A DNA stretch of 64,000 nucleotides from Hyphomicrobiales bacterium (GCA_900469445.1 UBXM01000006.1:434001-498000), one strand, 5' to 3'; shown: positions 29,810-38,908, counted from the stretch's first letter. Numbers and translations are program-made. The notes: generated by a model not told the origin, from the letters alone.

Positions 29810-29823
29810 TTGAGCCGAAACAA
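29810..29823 (+). promoter_or_regulatory. FNR/NNR-type site for the DUF2249 operon
   Basis: TTGAG-CCGA-AACAA, 47 bp from the hemN-facing site in the same intergenic region. The centre lies about 98 bp before the first DUF2249 gene, predicting transcription start near 29858. Half-sites are weaker than at nor or nap. Confidence 0.5.
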
Positions 29824-29914
29824 GGAGGGGTGGTTTTGCGCGTGTTAGCGAAAGATCATAGGCCGCGCCCCAGGCCCGACATGTCTCGCGGGCAGATGAA
29901 GGACGATAAACACG

Positions 29915-30196
29915 ATGACTGCAAAGCTTGGTGAGGTTCTCTCGATCGATGTTCGCGAAATTCCGGGGGCTCAGCGCCATCGACGCATTTTCGGCACGCT
30001 GGAGACGCTTGAGCCGGGTGAGGTATTGCGCATCACCGTGGATCACGATCCGATCCCTTTGCGCATGCATCTCGACACTCACTTCGCCGGACTATTTGGG
30101 TGGGAATATCTCGAGCAGGGCCCGCAGCTCTGGAAGGTCGAGCTCACACGGCTCAAGCATGAAGGATGCGGCTGCTCCTGCGGTGGCAATCACTGA
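29915..30196 (+). CDS. DUF2249 protein with Cys-rich C-terminus
   Basis: A protein of 93 residues. The domain pattern is LSIDVREIPGAQRHRRIF, LEPGEVLRITVDHDPIPLRMHL and WKVELTR, matching the DUF2249 family (a small SirA-like alpha/beta fold). The C-terminus ends HEGCGCSCGGNH: three Cys and two His in twelve residues, which could hold a metal or take part in thiol chemistry. Function is unknown; the family recurs beside denitrification and hemerythrin-like genes. It starts divergently from hemN and 56 bp before a second DUF2249 gene. Confidence 0.8.
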   Translation: MTAKLGEVLSIDVREIPGAQRHRRIFGTLETLEPGEVLRITVDHDPIPLRMHLDTHFAGLFGWEYLEQGPQLWKVELTRLKHEGCGCSCGGNH

Positions 30197-30252
30197 TGTC
30201 AATCGGCCGGTTTGATTGACGAGGCCCATATTCCTATGTCGGGAGACCCCGC

Positions 30253-30762
30253 ATGCCGCAGGTTTACAAGGAACTCGATGTTCGTCCCGTTCTGCGCGAA
30301 GGCGGGGAGCCTTTTCAGGACATTATGGCGGCAGTTCAGGCATTGAAGCCGGGGGAGGGCTTGCGGCTTCTCTCCACATTCAAGCCGACACCGCTTCTGC
30401 CGCTGATGAACCAGAAAGGCTTTTCGAACGAAGCACGAGAGCTCGATGCCGGCGACTGGGAAATTATCTTTTCGCCAATCGCAAAACAGGCGGCTCATGT
30501 CGCCGTATCGAGCGGCGCCGAGGACGCTTCGGATTGGCCGGAGCCATTATGGCAGCTCGACCTCGTCGATGCGCAAGCACCGGTTCCGATGGAAAAAGTC
30601 CTGTCGCGACTTTCGTTGATGGAGCCGGGCGAAGTTCTGTTGGTAATTCTCGGGTGTGAACCTGCATTCCTGGCCACTGAGCTTGAAAGCAGAGGCCACC
30701 GGTGGGTCGGCGCTTCGGACAAGTCAGGTAAGATCTATCGAATGCTTGTCCGGGTCGGATAA
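30253..30762 (+). CDS. Protein with two DUF2249 domains
   Basis: A protein of 169 residues with an internal duplication. The first unit is KELDVRPVLREGGEPFQDIM...LKPGEGLRLLSTFKPTPLLPLM; the second is WQLDLVDAQAPVPMEKVLSRLSLMEPGEVLLV (positions about 100-131). Both carry the xLKPGE/MEPGE turn of the family. It lacks the Cys-rich tail of its neighbour. Cytoplasmic by composition. The pair is probably co-transcribed and ends at the hairpin 30803-30834. No biochemical role can be given from sequence. Confidence 0.8.
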   Translation: MPQVYKELDVRPVLREGGEPFQDIMAAVQALKPGEGLRLLSTFKPTPLLPLMNQKGFSNEARELDAGDWEIIFSPIAKQAAHVAVSSGAEDASDWPEPLWQLDLVDAQAPVPMEKVLSRLSLMEPGEVLLVILGCEPAFLATELESRGHRWVGASDKSGKIYRMLVRVG

Positions 30763-30802
30763 CCGACGGAACCGTTTTGCGTGGCGGTTCGGTGATTAAA
30801 TT

Positions 30803-30834
30803 GCATTGCCAGCCCGTTTCGGGGCTGGCAATGC
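30803..30834. terminator. Hairpin between the convergent DUF2249 and nap operons
   Basis: Thirteen perfectly paired bases (GCATTGCCAGCCC, 30803-30815, with 30822-30834) and a 6-nt loop. The left side is AT-rich (TTAAATT), giving a U-rich tract after the stem for the minus-strand nap transcript. It probably ends both transcripts. Confidence 0.7.
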
Positions 30835-30847
30835 CGTAAGCAGTCAA

Positions 30848-31552
30848 TCAATCGATGATCTTGCCTTCCCGGGCGGCCAGATAGGCCGCCAGCTGGTCCG
30901 TATCCTGAAGACCGTGCGAAGCGGACTTGCCCATCAGTTCTGCCGGAACCTTCCAACCCGGATCGACACCGTCCATATTGGGAAGCTCATGTGCAATTCC
31001 CTTGTGGCAATCGATGCAGGTCGCTTTGCCCGACAGAAGATAACGCGTGTGGATTTCGGCGGCGCGTTTCGTCTGCTTGGTCAGATCCATTGCGATCGAC
31101 GAATGGCAGTTGCGGCATTCCAGGCTGTCATTCGCCTTGAGGCGTGCCCATTCGTGCTGGGCAAGCTCAAGCCGCTTGTCGAGAAATTTCTCGCGCGTGC
31201 TGATCGTGCCGAAGATCTTGCCCCAGACTTCTTTCGAGGCCTGCATCTTGCGAGCGATCTTGTCGGTCCATTGATGCGGGACGTGGCAATCCGGGCAGGA
31301 TGCCCGGACACCCGAACGGTTGGAGAAATGCACGGTGCGCGTCATTTCCTCGTAGACGTTGTCCTTCATCTCGTGGCAACCGGTGCAGAAGGCTTCGGTA
31401 TTGGTGACTTCCAGCGCCGTGTTGAACGCGCCCCAGAAAATCACGCCTCCGACAAAACCGCCAAGCGTAAGGAAGCCCAGGCCCAAGGTTCCAGCGGGCG
31501 TGGCGAGGATACGCCAGGCCCAGAGGATCACTGCTTTGATCATGCCGATCAT
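30848..31552 (-). CDS. napC: NapC, tetrahaem c-type quinol dehydrogenase
   Basis: A protein of 234 residues with an N-terminal membrane anchor (about 18-42) and four haem sites: CTGCH, CPDCH, CRNCH and CIDCH. It takes electrons from quinol and passes them to the periplasmic NapAB. The ATG overlaps the napB stop (ATGA). Last gene of napEFDABC. Length and haem spacing fit the NapC/NirT family. Confidence 0.95.
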   Translation of the reverse strand: MIGMIKAVILWAWRILATPAGTLGLGFLTLGGFVGGVIFWGAFNTALEVTNTEAFCTGCHEMKDNVYEEMTRTVHFSNRSGVRASCPDCHVPHQWTDKIARKMQASKEVWGKIFGTISTREKFLDKRLELAQHEWARLKANDSLECRNCHSSIAMDLTKQTKRAAEIHTRYLLSGKATCIDCHKGIAHELPNMDGVDPGWKVPAELMGKSASHGLQDTDQLAAYLAAREGKIID

Positions 31553-32040
31553 TGTCCAGATCCTGCAGGTTTGAAGCCGAGTTCGCTCATGTCCTTGAAC
31601 GTGTTGTCAACCAGGGGCCGTGTGTCGGCCTGCGGCACGTGACATGCCGTGCAGAAATAACGGCGTGGCGAAACGTCAGCCAGCATCTGGCCCTCACGGT
31701 TCATGTAATGGGTAACGCTGATCATCGGCGCGCCGGAACCTTCGGTCAGTTCACGCCGGTGACAGGACATGCAGCGGTTGGTGTTGACCGACAGCTGATA
31801 GCCTTCGATCGAATGCGGAATGACCGGTGGCTGGTCCGGATAGTTGCGCATCTTCTGGATGTCGTCGACGATCCATCTCGGCAGCGGATCCGCACCGGTG
31901 TTTTCCATCGGGCTTGGACGGCCCGACAATTGCGGCACCGTTTGCGCAAGGGCTACCGTGCCGGTGACCAGACACAGGGCAAGCGCGAAAAGCGTCCAGA
32001 GACGCCGGCTCAGGCGACGGGAAGGATCTTGACTGCGCAT
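31549..32040 (-). CDS. napB: NapB, dihaem cytochrome c subunit of periplasmic nitrate reductase
   Basis: A protein of 163 residues with a Sec-type signal peptide ([22 protein letters not shown], given here as about residues 12-33) and two haem sites, CMSCH and CTACH. It transfers electrons from NapC to NapA in the periplasm. The ATG at 32040 lies inside the last codons of napA (31-bp overlap). A longer frame upstream is out-of-frame napA sequence. Confidence 0.95.
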   Translation of the reverse strand: MRSQDPSRRLSRRLWTLFALALCLVTGTVALAQTVPQLSGRPSPMENTGADPLPRWIVDDIQKMRNYPDQPPVIPHSIEGYQLSVNTNRCMSCHRRELTEGSGAPMISVTHYMNREGQMLADVSPRRYFCTACHVPQADTRPLVDNTFKDMSELGFKPAGSGQ

Positions 32041-34514
32041 TTTTTGAAATCCGTCTGTTTGGAAATGGGGTCGGTGGCGTCGAGCGTGACCTTGTTGATC
32101 AGCTGGCTGGCGTCGAACCACGGCACGAAGATCACGCCATGCGGCATGCGGTTACGGCCGCGGATATCCACCCGGCTGATGATCTCGCCACGGCGGGACT
32201 GGATTTTCACCTGTCCGCCCTGGTTGATGCCGAGGCGACGCGCATCATCGCCGTTCATGAAGCAGCGAGCGCCCGGAAATGCCTTGTAGAGTTCCGGCAC
32301 GCGCATGGTCATGGAGCCGGAATGCCAGTGTTCGAGAACACGGCCGGTGACCAGCCAGAAGCCGAACTCGTCATCCGGTGATTCCGCCGGTGGCTCGTAA
32401 GGCGCTGCGAGAATGACGGCGCGGCCATCCTTCTGGCCGTAGAATTTAACGCCTTCGCCTTCCTTGACGTAGGGGTCATAACCTTCGCGGTAACGCCACT
32501 TGGTTTCCTGGTTGTTGACAACCGGCCAGCGCAAGCCACGGACCTGATGGTAGAGGTCATAGGGTCCAAGGTCGTGGCCGTGACCACGGCCGAAGCTGGC
32601 ATATTCCTCGAACAGGCCCTTCTGGAGATAGAAGCCGAAAGCCTTCGCTTCGCGGTTCTCATAATCCGGGGAGATCTCGGAGACCGGGAACTTGTCGACA
32701 TTGCCGTTCTGGAAAAGCACTTCATACAGGGTTTTACCCTTGTAGTCCGGGTTCTGGTCGAGGATTTCCTTTGGCCAGACCTCGTCGGTCGTGAAGCGCT
32801 TGGAGAACTCTACCAGCTGCCAGAGGTCGGAACGGGCCTCGCCCGGTGCATTGACCAGTTGATGCCAGACATGGGTGCGGCGTTCGGCGTTACCGTAGGC
32901 GCCTTCCTTTTCCACCCACATGGCGGCGGGCAGGATCAGGTCGGCGGTCATGGCGGTCACCGTCGGATAAGCATCCGAGACGACAATAAAATTGTCCGGG
33001 TTGCGATAACCGAGATAGGCCTCGTTGCTGTTGTTGGCAGCGGCCTGCATGTTGTTGTTCACCTGAACCCAGTAGAAGTTCAGCTTGCCATCATGCAGCA
33101 TGCGGTCCTGCTGGACGGCATGATAACCGGGCTTTTCCGGGATGATGCCGTGCGGGATGTTCCACAATTCCTCGGCATGCTTACGGTGTTCCGGGTTGGT
33201 CACCGTCATGTCGGCTGGCAGACGGTGTGCGAACGTACCGACCTCGCGGGCGGTGCCGCAGGCTGAAGGCTGGCCGGTCAGCGAGAAGGGGCTGTTGCCC
33301 GGTTCCGAGATTTTGCCGGTCAGAAGATGGATGTTGTAGACCATCTGGTTGGCCCAGACGCCACGGACGTGCTGGTTGAAACCCATGGTCCACAGCGACA
33401 TGACCTTGACCTTGGGGTCGGCATAAAGTTCGGCCAGCTGTTCCAGGAAACCCTTGTCGACGCCGGCCAGTTCGGCAACCTTGTCGAGCGTGTATTCCGA
33501 AACGTGTTTCTTGAACGCTTCGAAATCGATCGGCGTCATGTCGGCGGCCTTGGCAGCGCCGGTTGCCTTTACTTCGAGCGGATGTTCGGCGCGCAGGCCG
33601 TAACCGATATCGGTCGTTGCCTGCATGAATTTGGTGTTCTTGTCGATGAACGCCTGGTTCACGCGGCCGGTCTGGATGATGTGGTTGGCGATATAGTTGA
33701 GGATCGCCAGATCCGTGCCGGGCTTGAAGACCAGCGGAATGTCGGCAAGGTCCATGCTGCGATGGGTGAAGGTCGAAAGCACCGATACCTTCACATGCTC
33801 ATGGCCGAGGCGGCGGTCGGCAAGACGCGTCCAGAGAATAGGGTGCATCTCCGCCATGTTCGAGCCCCACAACACGAAGGCGTCGGCATGCTCGAAATCG
33901 TCATAACAGCCCATCGGCTCGTCCATGCCGAATGTACGCATGAAGCCGTAAGCCGCCGATGCCATGCAGTGGCGGGCATTGGGGTCGAGGTTGTTCGAGC
34001 GGAAGCCGGCGCGCATCAGCTTGGTGGCGGCATAACCTTCGAAAATCGTCCACTGACCGGAGCCGAACATGCCAAGCGCCGTCGGACCTTTTTCCTTCAG
34101 GGTCTTCTTGGCCTTTTCGGCCATGATGTCGAAGGCTTCTTCCCAGGTGACCGGTTCGAATTCACCTTCCTTGTCGAACACGCCGTTGCGCTTGCGCAAA
34201 AGCGGCGTCGTCAGGCGGTCCTTGCCGTACATGATTTTCGAGAGGAAATAGCCCTTGACGCAATTGAGGCCGCGATTGACCTCCGCCTCCATGTCCCCAT
34301 GGGTGGCGACGACGTGGTTTTCCTTGACGCCGACCATGACGCCGCAACCGGTGCCGCAGAAGCGACAGGGCGCCTTCGACCATTTGATTTCCAGCGCCGC
34401 AACGCCGCCGGGGACGGATTGGGCAGCTGCCGGCATGGCGATGCCGGCTGTCGAGGCCGCTATCGCAGCCGCCTGTGCTTTCAGCACATCACGCCGCGTG
34501 AGTTCTGCCGTCAT
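32010..34514 (-). CDS. napA: NapA, catalytic molybdoprotein of periplasmic nitrate reductase
   Basis: A protein of 834 residues with the Tat signal [13 protein letters not shown] and a cleavage region near AAAQ. The [4Fe-4S] motif is CRFCGTGC with a later Cys (Cys50, Cys53, Cys57, Cys85). The Mo ligand Cys183 is in [10 protein letters not shown]. It binds bis-MGD and reduces nitrate to nitrite in the periplasm, which does not conserve energy directly. The start follows AGGAG and overlaps napD by 26 bp. All catalytic motifs are intact. Confidence 0.96.
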   Translation of the reverse strand: MTAELTRRDVLKAQAAAIAASTAGIAMPAAAQSVPGGVAALEIKWSKAPCRFCGTGCGVMVGVKENHVVATHGDMEAEVNRGLNCVKGYFLSKIMYGKDRLTTPLLRKRNGVFDKEGEFEPVTWEEAFDIMAEKAKKTLKEKGPTALGMFGSGQWTIFEGYAATKLMRAGFRSNNLDPNARHCMASAAYGFMRTFGMDEPMGCYDDFEHADAFVLWGSNMAEMHPILWTRLADRRLGHEHVKVSVLSTFTHRSMDLADIPLVFKPGTDLAILNYIANHIIQTGRVNQAFIDKNTKFMQATTDIGYGLRAEHPLEVKATGAAKAADMTPIDFEAFKKHVSEYTLDKVAELAGVDKGFLEQLAELYADPKVKVMSLWTMGFNQHVRGVWANQMVYNIHLLTGKISEPGNSPFSLTGQPSACGTAREVGTFAHRLPADMTVTNPEHRKHAEELWNIPHGIIPEKPGYHAVQQDRMLHDGKLNFYWVQVNNNMQAAANNSNEAYLGYRNPDNFIVVSDAYPTVTAMTADLILPAAMWVEKEGAYGNAERRTHVWHQLVNAPGEARSDLWQLVEFSKRFTTDEVWPKEILDQNPDYKGKTLYEVLFQNGNVDKFPVSEISPDYENREAKAFGFYLQKGLFEEYASFGRGHGHDLGPYDLYHQVRGLRWPVVNNQETKWRYREGYDPYVKEGEGVKFYGQKDGRAVILAAPYEPPAESPDDEFGFWLVTGRVLEHWHSGSMTMRVPELYKAFPGARCFMNGDDARRLGINQGGQVKIQSRRGEIISRVDIRGRNRMPHGVIFVPWFDASQLINKVTLDATDPISKQTDFKKCAVKILPVA

Positions 34515-34770
34515 CCGACATCTCCTTTTCTGCAATTGTCTGTTCGAAAACCATGTGTGCGGCGATGACATCGTCCATCGCCGAAATTCCAATCAGTGTT
34601 TCGCCGAGGAAACCCGAGCTCGGGCCTTCTATGACGATGACGATCTTGCCGCCGCCGGTGGCATGCACCTCGACGCCATCGATCTCGGCAAGCGCGGCGG
34701 ACATGCGTTCGACCGCTTCCGGCCGCACGACGACGACCGCGCTCGATATGTGATGCTGCGGCTCACGCAT
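34489..34770 (-). CDS. napD: NapD, chaperone for the NapA Tat signal
   Basis: A protein of 93 residues starting [18 protein letters not shown], with the ferredoxin-like pattern of NapD ([26 protein letters not shown]). NapD binds the NapA twin-arginine leader in the cytoplasm until the cofactor is inserted. It overlaps both napF and napA, so chaperone and client are translationally linked. Confidence 0.92.
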   Translation of the reverse strand: MREPQHHISSAVVVVRPEAVERMSAALAEIDGVEVHATGGGKIVIVIEGPSSGFLGETLIGISAMDDVIAAHMVFEQTIAEKEMSDDGRTHAA

Positions 34771-35263
34771 GCGCGACCTCCATTGTGTTTGCCGTCATGG
34801 TGATGGACTGGGTGGGGCAGACCGAAATACAGGCGCCGCATCCCGTGCAGGGATCGGTGTCGAGCACGGGCACGAAAGGCCCGCCCAGCCGTGGCTTGAA
34901 CCGGATCGCCGTCGTCGGACAGGCATCGCGACATGCCTGGCAATCAACGAAGTTCAACGCGAGACAGGTGTCTGCAATGACGGCGTGATGGGCAAAGGAT
35001 GTGGCGGGTTCAGGCGGGAAAACCCGCTCGGGACATCGTTCCGAACACTTGCCGCAGAAGGTGCATTCGCCAGCTTGAAAATCGACGGTGGGAATACGAT
35101 CACGCAGGCTGATTATCTTCGTCGGACAGGCATCAACGCAGTCACCGCAGCCCGAACAATTTTGCACGGATTCATCGGTAACGCCGGGAGGATAATGACC
35201 GCCGTTTTCACGTAACACGTTGCCAGTCAGGAATGCGCGACGGGTGCTGGCTATCTGGCCCAT
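34763..35263 (-). CDS. napF: NapF, ferredoxin-type iron-sulfur protein
   Basis: A protein of 166 residues. Cysteine motifs CSGCGDCVDACP, CTFCGKCSERCP, CQACRDACP and CTGCGACISVCP are those of a multi-cluster ferredoxin. The N-terminal STRRAFLTGN resembles a Tat motif, as in other NapF proteins, though it is generally held to act in the cytoplasm on NapA maturation. The start MGQIAST was chosen to follow napE by 5 bp. Confidence 0.92.
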   Translation of the reverse strand: MGQIASTRRAFLTGNVLRENGGHYPPGVTDESVQNCSGCGDCVDACPTKIISLRDRIPTVDFQAGECTFCGKCSERCPERVFPPEPATSFAHHAVIADTCLALNFVDCQACRDACPTTAIRFKPRLGGPFVPVLDTDPCTGCGACISVCPTQSITMTANTMEVAHA

Positions 35264-35268
35264 GCCAC

Positions 35269-35484
35269 TCACTCCGCCGAATTTGGCCGTGCCGGGGCAA
35301 TGTCGTGAGGACCGGGAGGGCCATAGACGATCTGATAGGCCCACACCGCAAAGCCATAGCTCGCGACGGTGCCGACGGCGACGATTGGCCAGATGCCAAA
35401 AGCGAGAACGACAAAGATCAGCAGCTCGCGGCGCCGCTTTTGGCGGAACGATGTCTGCTCAAGAATTGCTGCCGGCTCTGCCAT
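35269..35484 (-). CDS. napE: NapE, small membrane protein of the nap operon
   Basis: A protein of 71 residues with basic RQKRRRELL before one long hydrophobic segment (LIFVVLAFGIWPIVAVGTVAS, about residues 22-42, and on to about 52). It matches NapE, a single-pass protein found first in many alphaproteobacterial nap operons and of unsettled role. First gene of napEFDABC, with two FNR-type sites upstream. Confidence 0.88.
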   Translation of the reverse strand: MAEPAAILEQTSFRQKRRRELLIFVVLAFGIWPIVAVGTVASYGFAVWAYQIVYGPPGPHDIAPARPNSAE

Positions 35485-35536
35485 GTTCGCTTCCAGATGT
35501 AATCAAAATTAGAAATGCAAAAACGCATCAAATGCC

Positions 35537-35550
35537 TTGATGATAACCAA
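35537..35550 (-). promoter_or_regulatory. napE: FNR/NNR-type site, proximal to napE
   Basis: TTGAT-GATA-ACCAA. The centre lies about 59 bp upstream of the napE ATG, the spacing also found at the ABC-nnrS, nnrU and hemN units, so this is the likely class II site. A TAATTT-like -10 lies near 35506-35513 on the minus strand. Confidence 0.7.
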
Positions 35551-35568
35551 AAACCCAGGGCGATTTCC

Positions 35569-35582
35569 TTGATCAAAATCAA
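35569..35582. promoter_or_regulatory. Perfect FNR consensus site in the nap-nirK intergenic region
   Basis: TTGAT-CAAA-ATCAA is a perfect FNR/FixK consensus palindrome, unlike the TTGCC-type sites of nor and nir. It lies 32 bp (centre to centre, three helical turns) upstream of the proximal nap site. This suggests FNR/FixK-type oxygen control layered on NNR control for nap. Confidence 0.85.
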
Positions 35583-35942
35583 AATCGATCGCGGTAAGCT
35601 AAAAATATATGCGAGAAGATTAAAAAATATGCAAATCAGAGGTTGCCTTCATGCGGCGACCGATACCCAGAGTCGGTGCCGACGGTGAATCGGATCTGGA
35701 TCAATCCTCCCTTTTTCGGCTCAGCCTGATCTTGCGTTCGTCAAACACGGTTTCCCTCGCCCACAGCAACAGTGTTCCGCAAATTTTGCCATTGATCAAG
35801 AGGGTGTGCCCCTGTCCTATCTACCTATGCGCGATAAAACCCGTTTTGTTTGTGTTTGAGCAATTACGCTCGTTCAGGTCGATCTAATCTCTGGGTTGCG
35901 GGGCAGATGTTGCTCCGCTTCTTGAAAAAGGGAGAGACTTTC
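35583..35942. other. nirK leader and spacer without a gene
   Basis: About 360 bp between the nap sites and the nirK ATG. It is AT-rich at the left (35590-35640, with AAAAATATAT and TTAAAAAATAT) and holds the NNR-type site 35786-35799. The predicted nirK mRNA leader from about 35834 is about 109 nt. Short reading frames here have no coding character. Confidence 0.6.
35786..35799 (+). promoter_or_regulatory. nirK: FNR/NNR-type site for nirK
   Basis: TTGCC-ATTG-ATCAA combines one NNR-like and one FNR-like half-site. The centre is about 150 bp before the nirK ATG, predicting transcription start near 35834, with ACCTAT-like sequence in the -10 region. Confidence 0.75.
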
Positions 35943-37082
35943 ATGAGTGAACAGTTTCGGTTGACCCGCCGAAGCATGCTGGCCGGCGCAGCTGTCGCGG
36001 GAGCATTGGCGCCGGTCGTCACCTCTGTTGCACATGCCGAAGGCGGGGATATCAAGACAAATTCGGCTGCGACAGCAGCAAACATCGCGACGCTGGAGCG
36101 CGTCAAGGTGGAACTGGTCAAGCCACCCTTTGTGCACGCCCACACCCAGAAGGCTGAGGGCGAGCCCAAGGTTGTCGAGTTCAAGATGACCATCCAGGAA
36201 AAGAAGATCGTCGTCGACGACAAGGGGACCGAGGTCCATGCGATGACGTTCGACGGATCTGTGCCGGGGCCGATGATGGTCGTTCACCAGGACGATTATG
36301 TCGAACTGACCCTCGTCAATCCCGATACAAACGAATTACAGCATAATATCGACTTCCATTCGGCGACAGGTGCGCTGGGTGGTGGAGCGCTGACCGTGGT
36401 CAATCCCGGTGACACGGCGGTGCTGCGCTTCAAGGCCACAAAGGCGGGTGTCTTTGTCTATCACTGTGCCCCCGCCGGCATGGTGCCGTGGCATGTCACT
36501 TCGGGCATGAATGGCGCGATCATGGTCCTGCCGCGTGACGGTCTCAAGGATCACAAGGGCCGCGAGCTTGTTTACGACAAGGTCTATTATGTCGGCGAGC
36601 AGGACTTTTATGTCCCGAAGGATGAGAACGGCCAGTTCAAGAAATACGAAAGCGCCGGCGAAGCTTATCCGGATGTGCTGGAAGCCATGAAGACACTGAC
36701 ACCGACGCATGTCGTGTTCAACGGGGCGGTCGGCGCGCTGACGGGTGATAACGCCTTGCAGGCAAAGGTGGGCGATCGTGTCCTGATCCTTCATTCGCAA
36801 GCCAACAGGGATACGCGTCCACACCTCATCGGGGGGCATGGCGATTATGTCTGGGCTACCGGCAAGTTCGCCAATCCGCCGGAACTCGATCAGGAAACCT
36901 GGTTCATTCCCGGAGGTGCTGCCGGGGCGGCTTACTACACGTTCCAGCAGCCCGGTATCTATGCCTATGTAAACCACAATCTGATCGAGGCGTTCGAACT
37001 CGGCGCGGCCGGCCACTTCAAGGTGACGGGCGACTGGAACGACGACCTGATGACAGCCGTGGTCTCGCCGACCTCGGGTTGA
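35943..37082 (+). CDS. nirK: Copper-containing nitrite reductase
   Basis: A protein of 379 residues with a Tat-type leader ([15 protein letters not shown]) and two cupredoxin domains. Ligands by comparison with the family: type 1 copper His134, Cys175, His184 and Met189; type 2 copper His139, His174 and His345. Catalytic Asp137 (in HNIDFH) and His294 are also present. It reduces nitrite to NO in the periplasm. GGAGAG precedes the ATG. Followed by a strong hairpin and then nirV. Confidence 0.97.
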   Translation: MSEQFRLTRRSMLAGAAVAGALAPVVTSVAHAEGGDIKTNSAATAANIATLERVKVELVKPPFVHAHTQKAEGEPKVVEFKMTIQEKKIVVDDKGTEVHAMTFDGSVPGPMMVVHQDDYVELTLVNPDTNELQHNIDFHSATGALGGGALTVVNPGDTAVLRFKATKAGVFVYHCAPAGMVPWHVTSGMNGAIMVLPRDGLKDHKGRELVYDKVYYVGEQDFYVPKDENGQFKKYESAGEAYPDVLEAMKTLTPTHVVFNGAVGALTGDNALQAKVGDRVLILHSQANRDTRPHLIGGHGDYVWATGKFANPPELDQETWFIPGGAAGAAYYTFQQPGIYAYVNHNLIEAFELGAAGHFKVTGDWNDDLMTAVVSPTSG

Positions 37083-37090
37083 CGGTGTCG

Positions 37091-37116
37091 GCCCGGCGCC
37101 GGATCAGGCGCCGGGC
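37091..37116 (+). terminator. GC-rich hairpin between nirK and nirV
   Basis: Ten perfectly paired bases (GCCCGGCGCC, 37091-37100, with 37107-37116) and a 6-nt loop, 9 bp after the nirK stop. No full T-run follows. It probably lowers read-through into nirV or protects the nirK 3' end, as the similar element after norB may do. Confidence 0.65.
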
Positions 37117-37163
37117 TACATCCTTATACCGGCCGGGGGAGGCCGGAAGGATCGGAGGATCCC

Positions 37164-38060
37164 ATGACGTTTCGCGACGCTGCTTTCTTTCGCAATGTGT
37201 TTTCGTCGATTGCTCTTCCGTTCGCGCTTGTTGTCGGCCTGACGGGCGCAATCGGCTTCCAGTCCGGGCTTTTGCCGACACGCGAAAGGGGCGGTCCGGT
37301 TCCCGCGACCATCAGTATCCCTGCAGGTCTTCTGGAATATCGAGAAAGTGGTGAGTTCTTCCGCAACGGTCTCACCGTCGACGCGCCGATGACCAAAATT
37401 CGCCGGCAGTCACTGGAGATCATGAAATTCCAGGTAAGCGGCGAGAGCTACGATCAATGCGTTACCGAAGGCTTCTGCGCGCGCCGCGATCTACCGGGAA
37501 TTTCACGCGCGGACCTGCCAGCGACAGGTGTGAGCTTCGATGATGCTGTCGCCTATGCCCGCTGGCTTTCGAACAGGACGGGTGAAATCTGGCGATTGCC
37601 GAAGATCGAAGAACTGGCTTTTGCCGCAGGCTCCAAATATCCGGATGATGCGCTTGGCATCGATCCTGACAGCAAAAACCCCGCTCTGCGCTGGCTGGCC
37701 GACTATGAGCGCGAAACCGCGCGCAAGGCCTCCCGTATTTCTTATCCGCAACCCTATGGAAGTTTCGGCGAGAACGAGCATGGTCTTGCCGATTTCGGCG
37801 GAAACATCTGGGAATGGACGTCAACCTGTCTGCGCAGGGTTACGCTGGACAGGTATTCAAAGCCAATTTCCGAAGCCGAGAGTTGCGGCATCTATATCGC
37901 AACCGGCAAGCATGGCGCGCCTTTGAGTTCGTTCATTCGCGAGCCGAAAGGTGGCGGTTGTTCCGTCGGCGCGCCACCTGATAATGTCGGCTTTCGTCTC
38001 GTGCGTGACACGCGGTGGTATGCTCCGCTGCTTTTTGCCATTTCGGGTCGGTCGATGTAG
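37164..38060 (+). CDS. nirV: NirV, FGE-sulfatase-domain protein
   Basis: A protein of 298 residues with an N-terminal membrane anchor or signal (about 12-35). It has a formylglycine-generating-enzyme-like domain: FQVSGESYDQCVTEGFC, PATGVSFDDAVAYARWLS, EIWRLPKIEE, DFGGNIWEWTSTC and NVGFRLVRD. NirV regularly follows nirK; its function is unknown, and it is thought to be exported. It lies 81 bp behind nirK. The catalytic cysteines of true formylglycine enzymes cannot be assigned here with confidence. Confidence 0.92.
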   Translation: MTFRDAAFFRNVFSSIALPFALVVGLTGAIGFQSGLLPTRERGGPVPATISIPAGLLEYRESGEFFRNGLTVDAPMTKIRRQSLEIMKFQVSGESYDQCVTEGFCARRDLPGISRADLPATGVSFDDAVAYARWLSNRTGEIWRLPKIEELAFAAGSKYPDDALGIDPDSKNPALRWLADYERETARKASRISYPQPYGSFGENEHGLADFGGNIWEWTSTCLRRVTLDRYSKPISEAESCGIYIATGKHGAPLSSFIREPKGGGCSVGAPPDNVGFRLVRDTRWYAPLLFAISGRSM

Positions 38061-38152
38061 CGTGGCTGAGCCCGATTCCTCAGGGAGGAAAGCAGGCTGT
38101 CCATCCGCTAGACCTGCGAGCTGATTGGCTTCGCACCGAGGAACAAGCCGCC

Positions 38153-38872
38153 TTGAAAATCGACCGCTCGCTTATTCGTTCCATTTCGCTTTTCGACCTG
38201 ATGCCGGACGAAGAGCTGGATAGGCTTTTGCAACACGCGTCTGCCCGCCGCTTCGCACAGGGGGAGGCGGTTTTCGAGCAAGGCGGCCCGGCAGATAGTT
38301 TCTATCTCCTTCTGCACGGGCGCCTGAAGGTCACCCAGGTGACGGAAGATGGCCAGCAGATCATCGTCAGGGTCGTGCATCCGGGGGATCTGTTCGGTTT
38401 TGCCAGGGCGCTGCAGCGTACGGATTATCCCGGCACAGCTACGGCAGTTGCTGAAAGCGTCACCCTCGCCTGGCCGACGGAACTTTGGCCAAGTTTCGTT
38501 GAGCATAATCCGCGGCTTGCCGTAACGGCGATGCAAACGATCGGCGAGAGACTTGAAGAAGCGCATGTGCGCATTCGCGAAATGTCGACCGAAGAAGTGG
38601 AGCGACGTGTTGCCCATACTGTCATTCGCCTTGCCAGAAAGGCGGGGAAACAGGAGAAGGACGGCATCCGCATCGACTTCCTGATTTCCCGCCAGGATAT
38701 CGCCGAAATGACCGGCACCACGCTGCACACGGTCTCGCGCATTCTGAGCGCCTGGGAGCAGATGGGTTTCGTTCAGGGTGGACGGCAGAAGCTCTTCGTC
38801 AAGGATATTTCCGGGCTGGAAACCATAGCCAGCGGCGAATTCCGCAAACGCCAGAGTGCTGCCTCGCAATAA
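38153..38872 (+). CDS. nnrR: NnrR, CRP/FNR-family regulator of denitrification
   Basis: A protein of about 239 residues with a cyclic-nucleotide-binding-like beta-roll (FAQGEAVFEQGGPADSFYLLLHGRLKV) and a C-terminal winged helix (ISRQDIAEMTGTTLHTVSRILSAWEQMGFV, about residues 180-210). It lacks the N-terminal cysteine cluster of FNR, as expected for NO-responsive NnrR/DNR proteins. No ATG gives a normal N-terminus; the TTG at 38153, after GAGGA, gives LKIDRSLIRSISLF and the family length. It probably activates the sites listed in this locus in response to NO. No such site lies upstream of the gene itself. Confidence 0.88.
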   Translation: MKIDRSLIRSISLFDLMPDEELDRLLQHASARRFAQGEAVFEQGGPADSFYLLLHGRLKVTQVTEDGQQIIVRVVHPGDLFGFARALQRTDYPGTATAVAESVTLAWPTELWPSFVEHNPRLAVTAMQTIGERLEEAHVRIREMSTEEVERRVAHTVIRLARKAGKQEKDGIRIDFLISRQDIAEMTGTTLHTVSRILSAWEQMGFVQGGRQKLFVKDISGLETIASGEFRKRQSAASQ

Positions 38873-38908
38873 CGGGCCTTCATCGGAGCTGACGGGGACC
38901 GTTTTCCG

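Noticed and set aside
35732..35745. TTGCG-TTCG-TCAAA as a further NNR site before nirK
   Set aside because: The right half is shifted by one base and does not fit TTG-N8-CAA; the better site is at 35786.
35651..35887. Possible 78-residue gene before nirK
   Set aside because: It overlaps the NNR-type site and the predicted nirK transcription start, has no ribosome binding site and no recognisable sequence.
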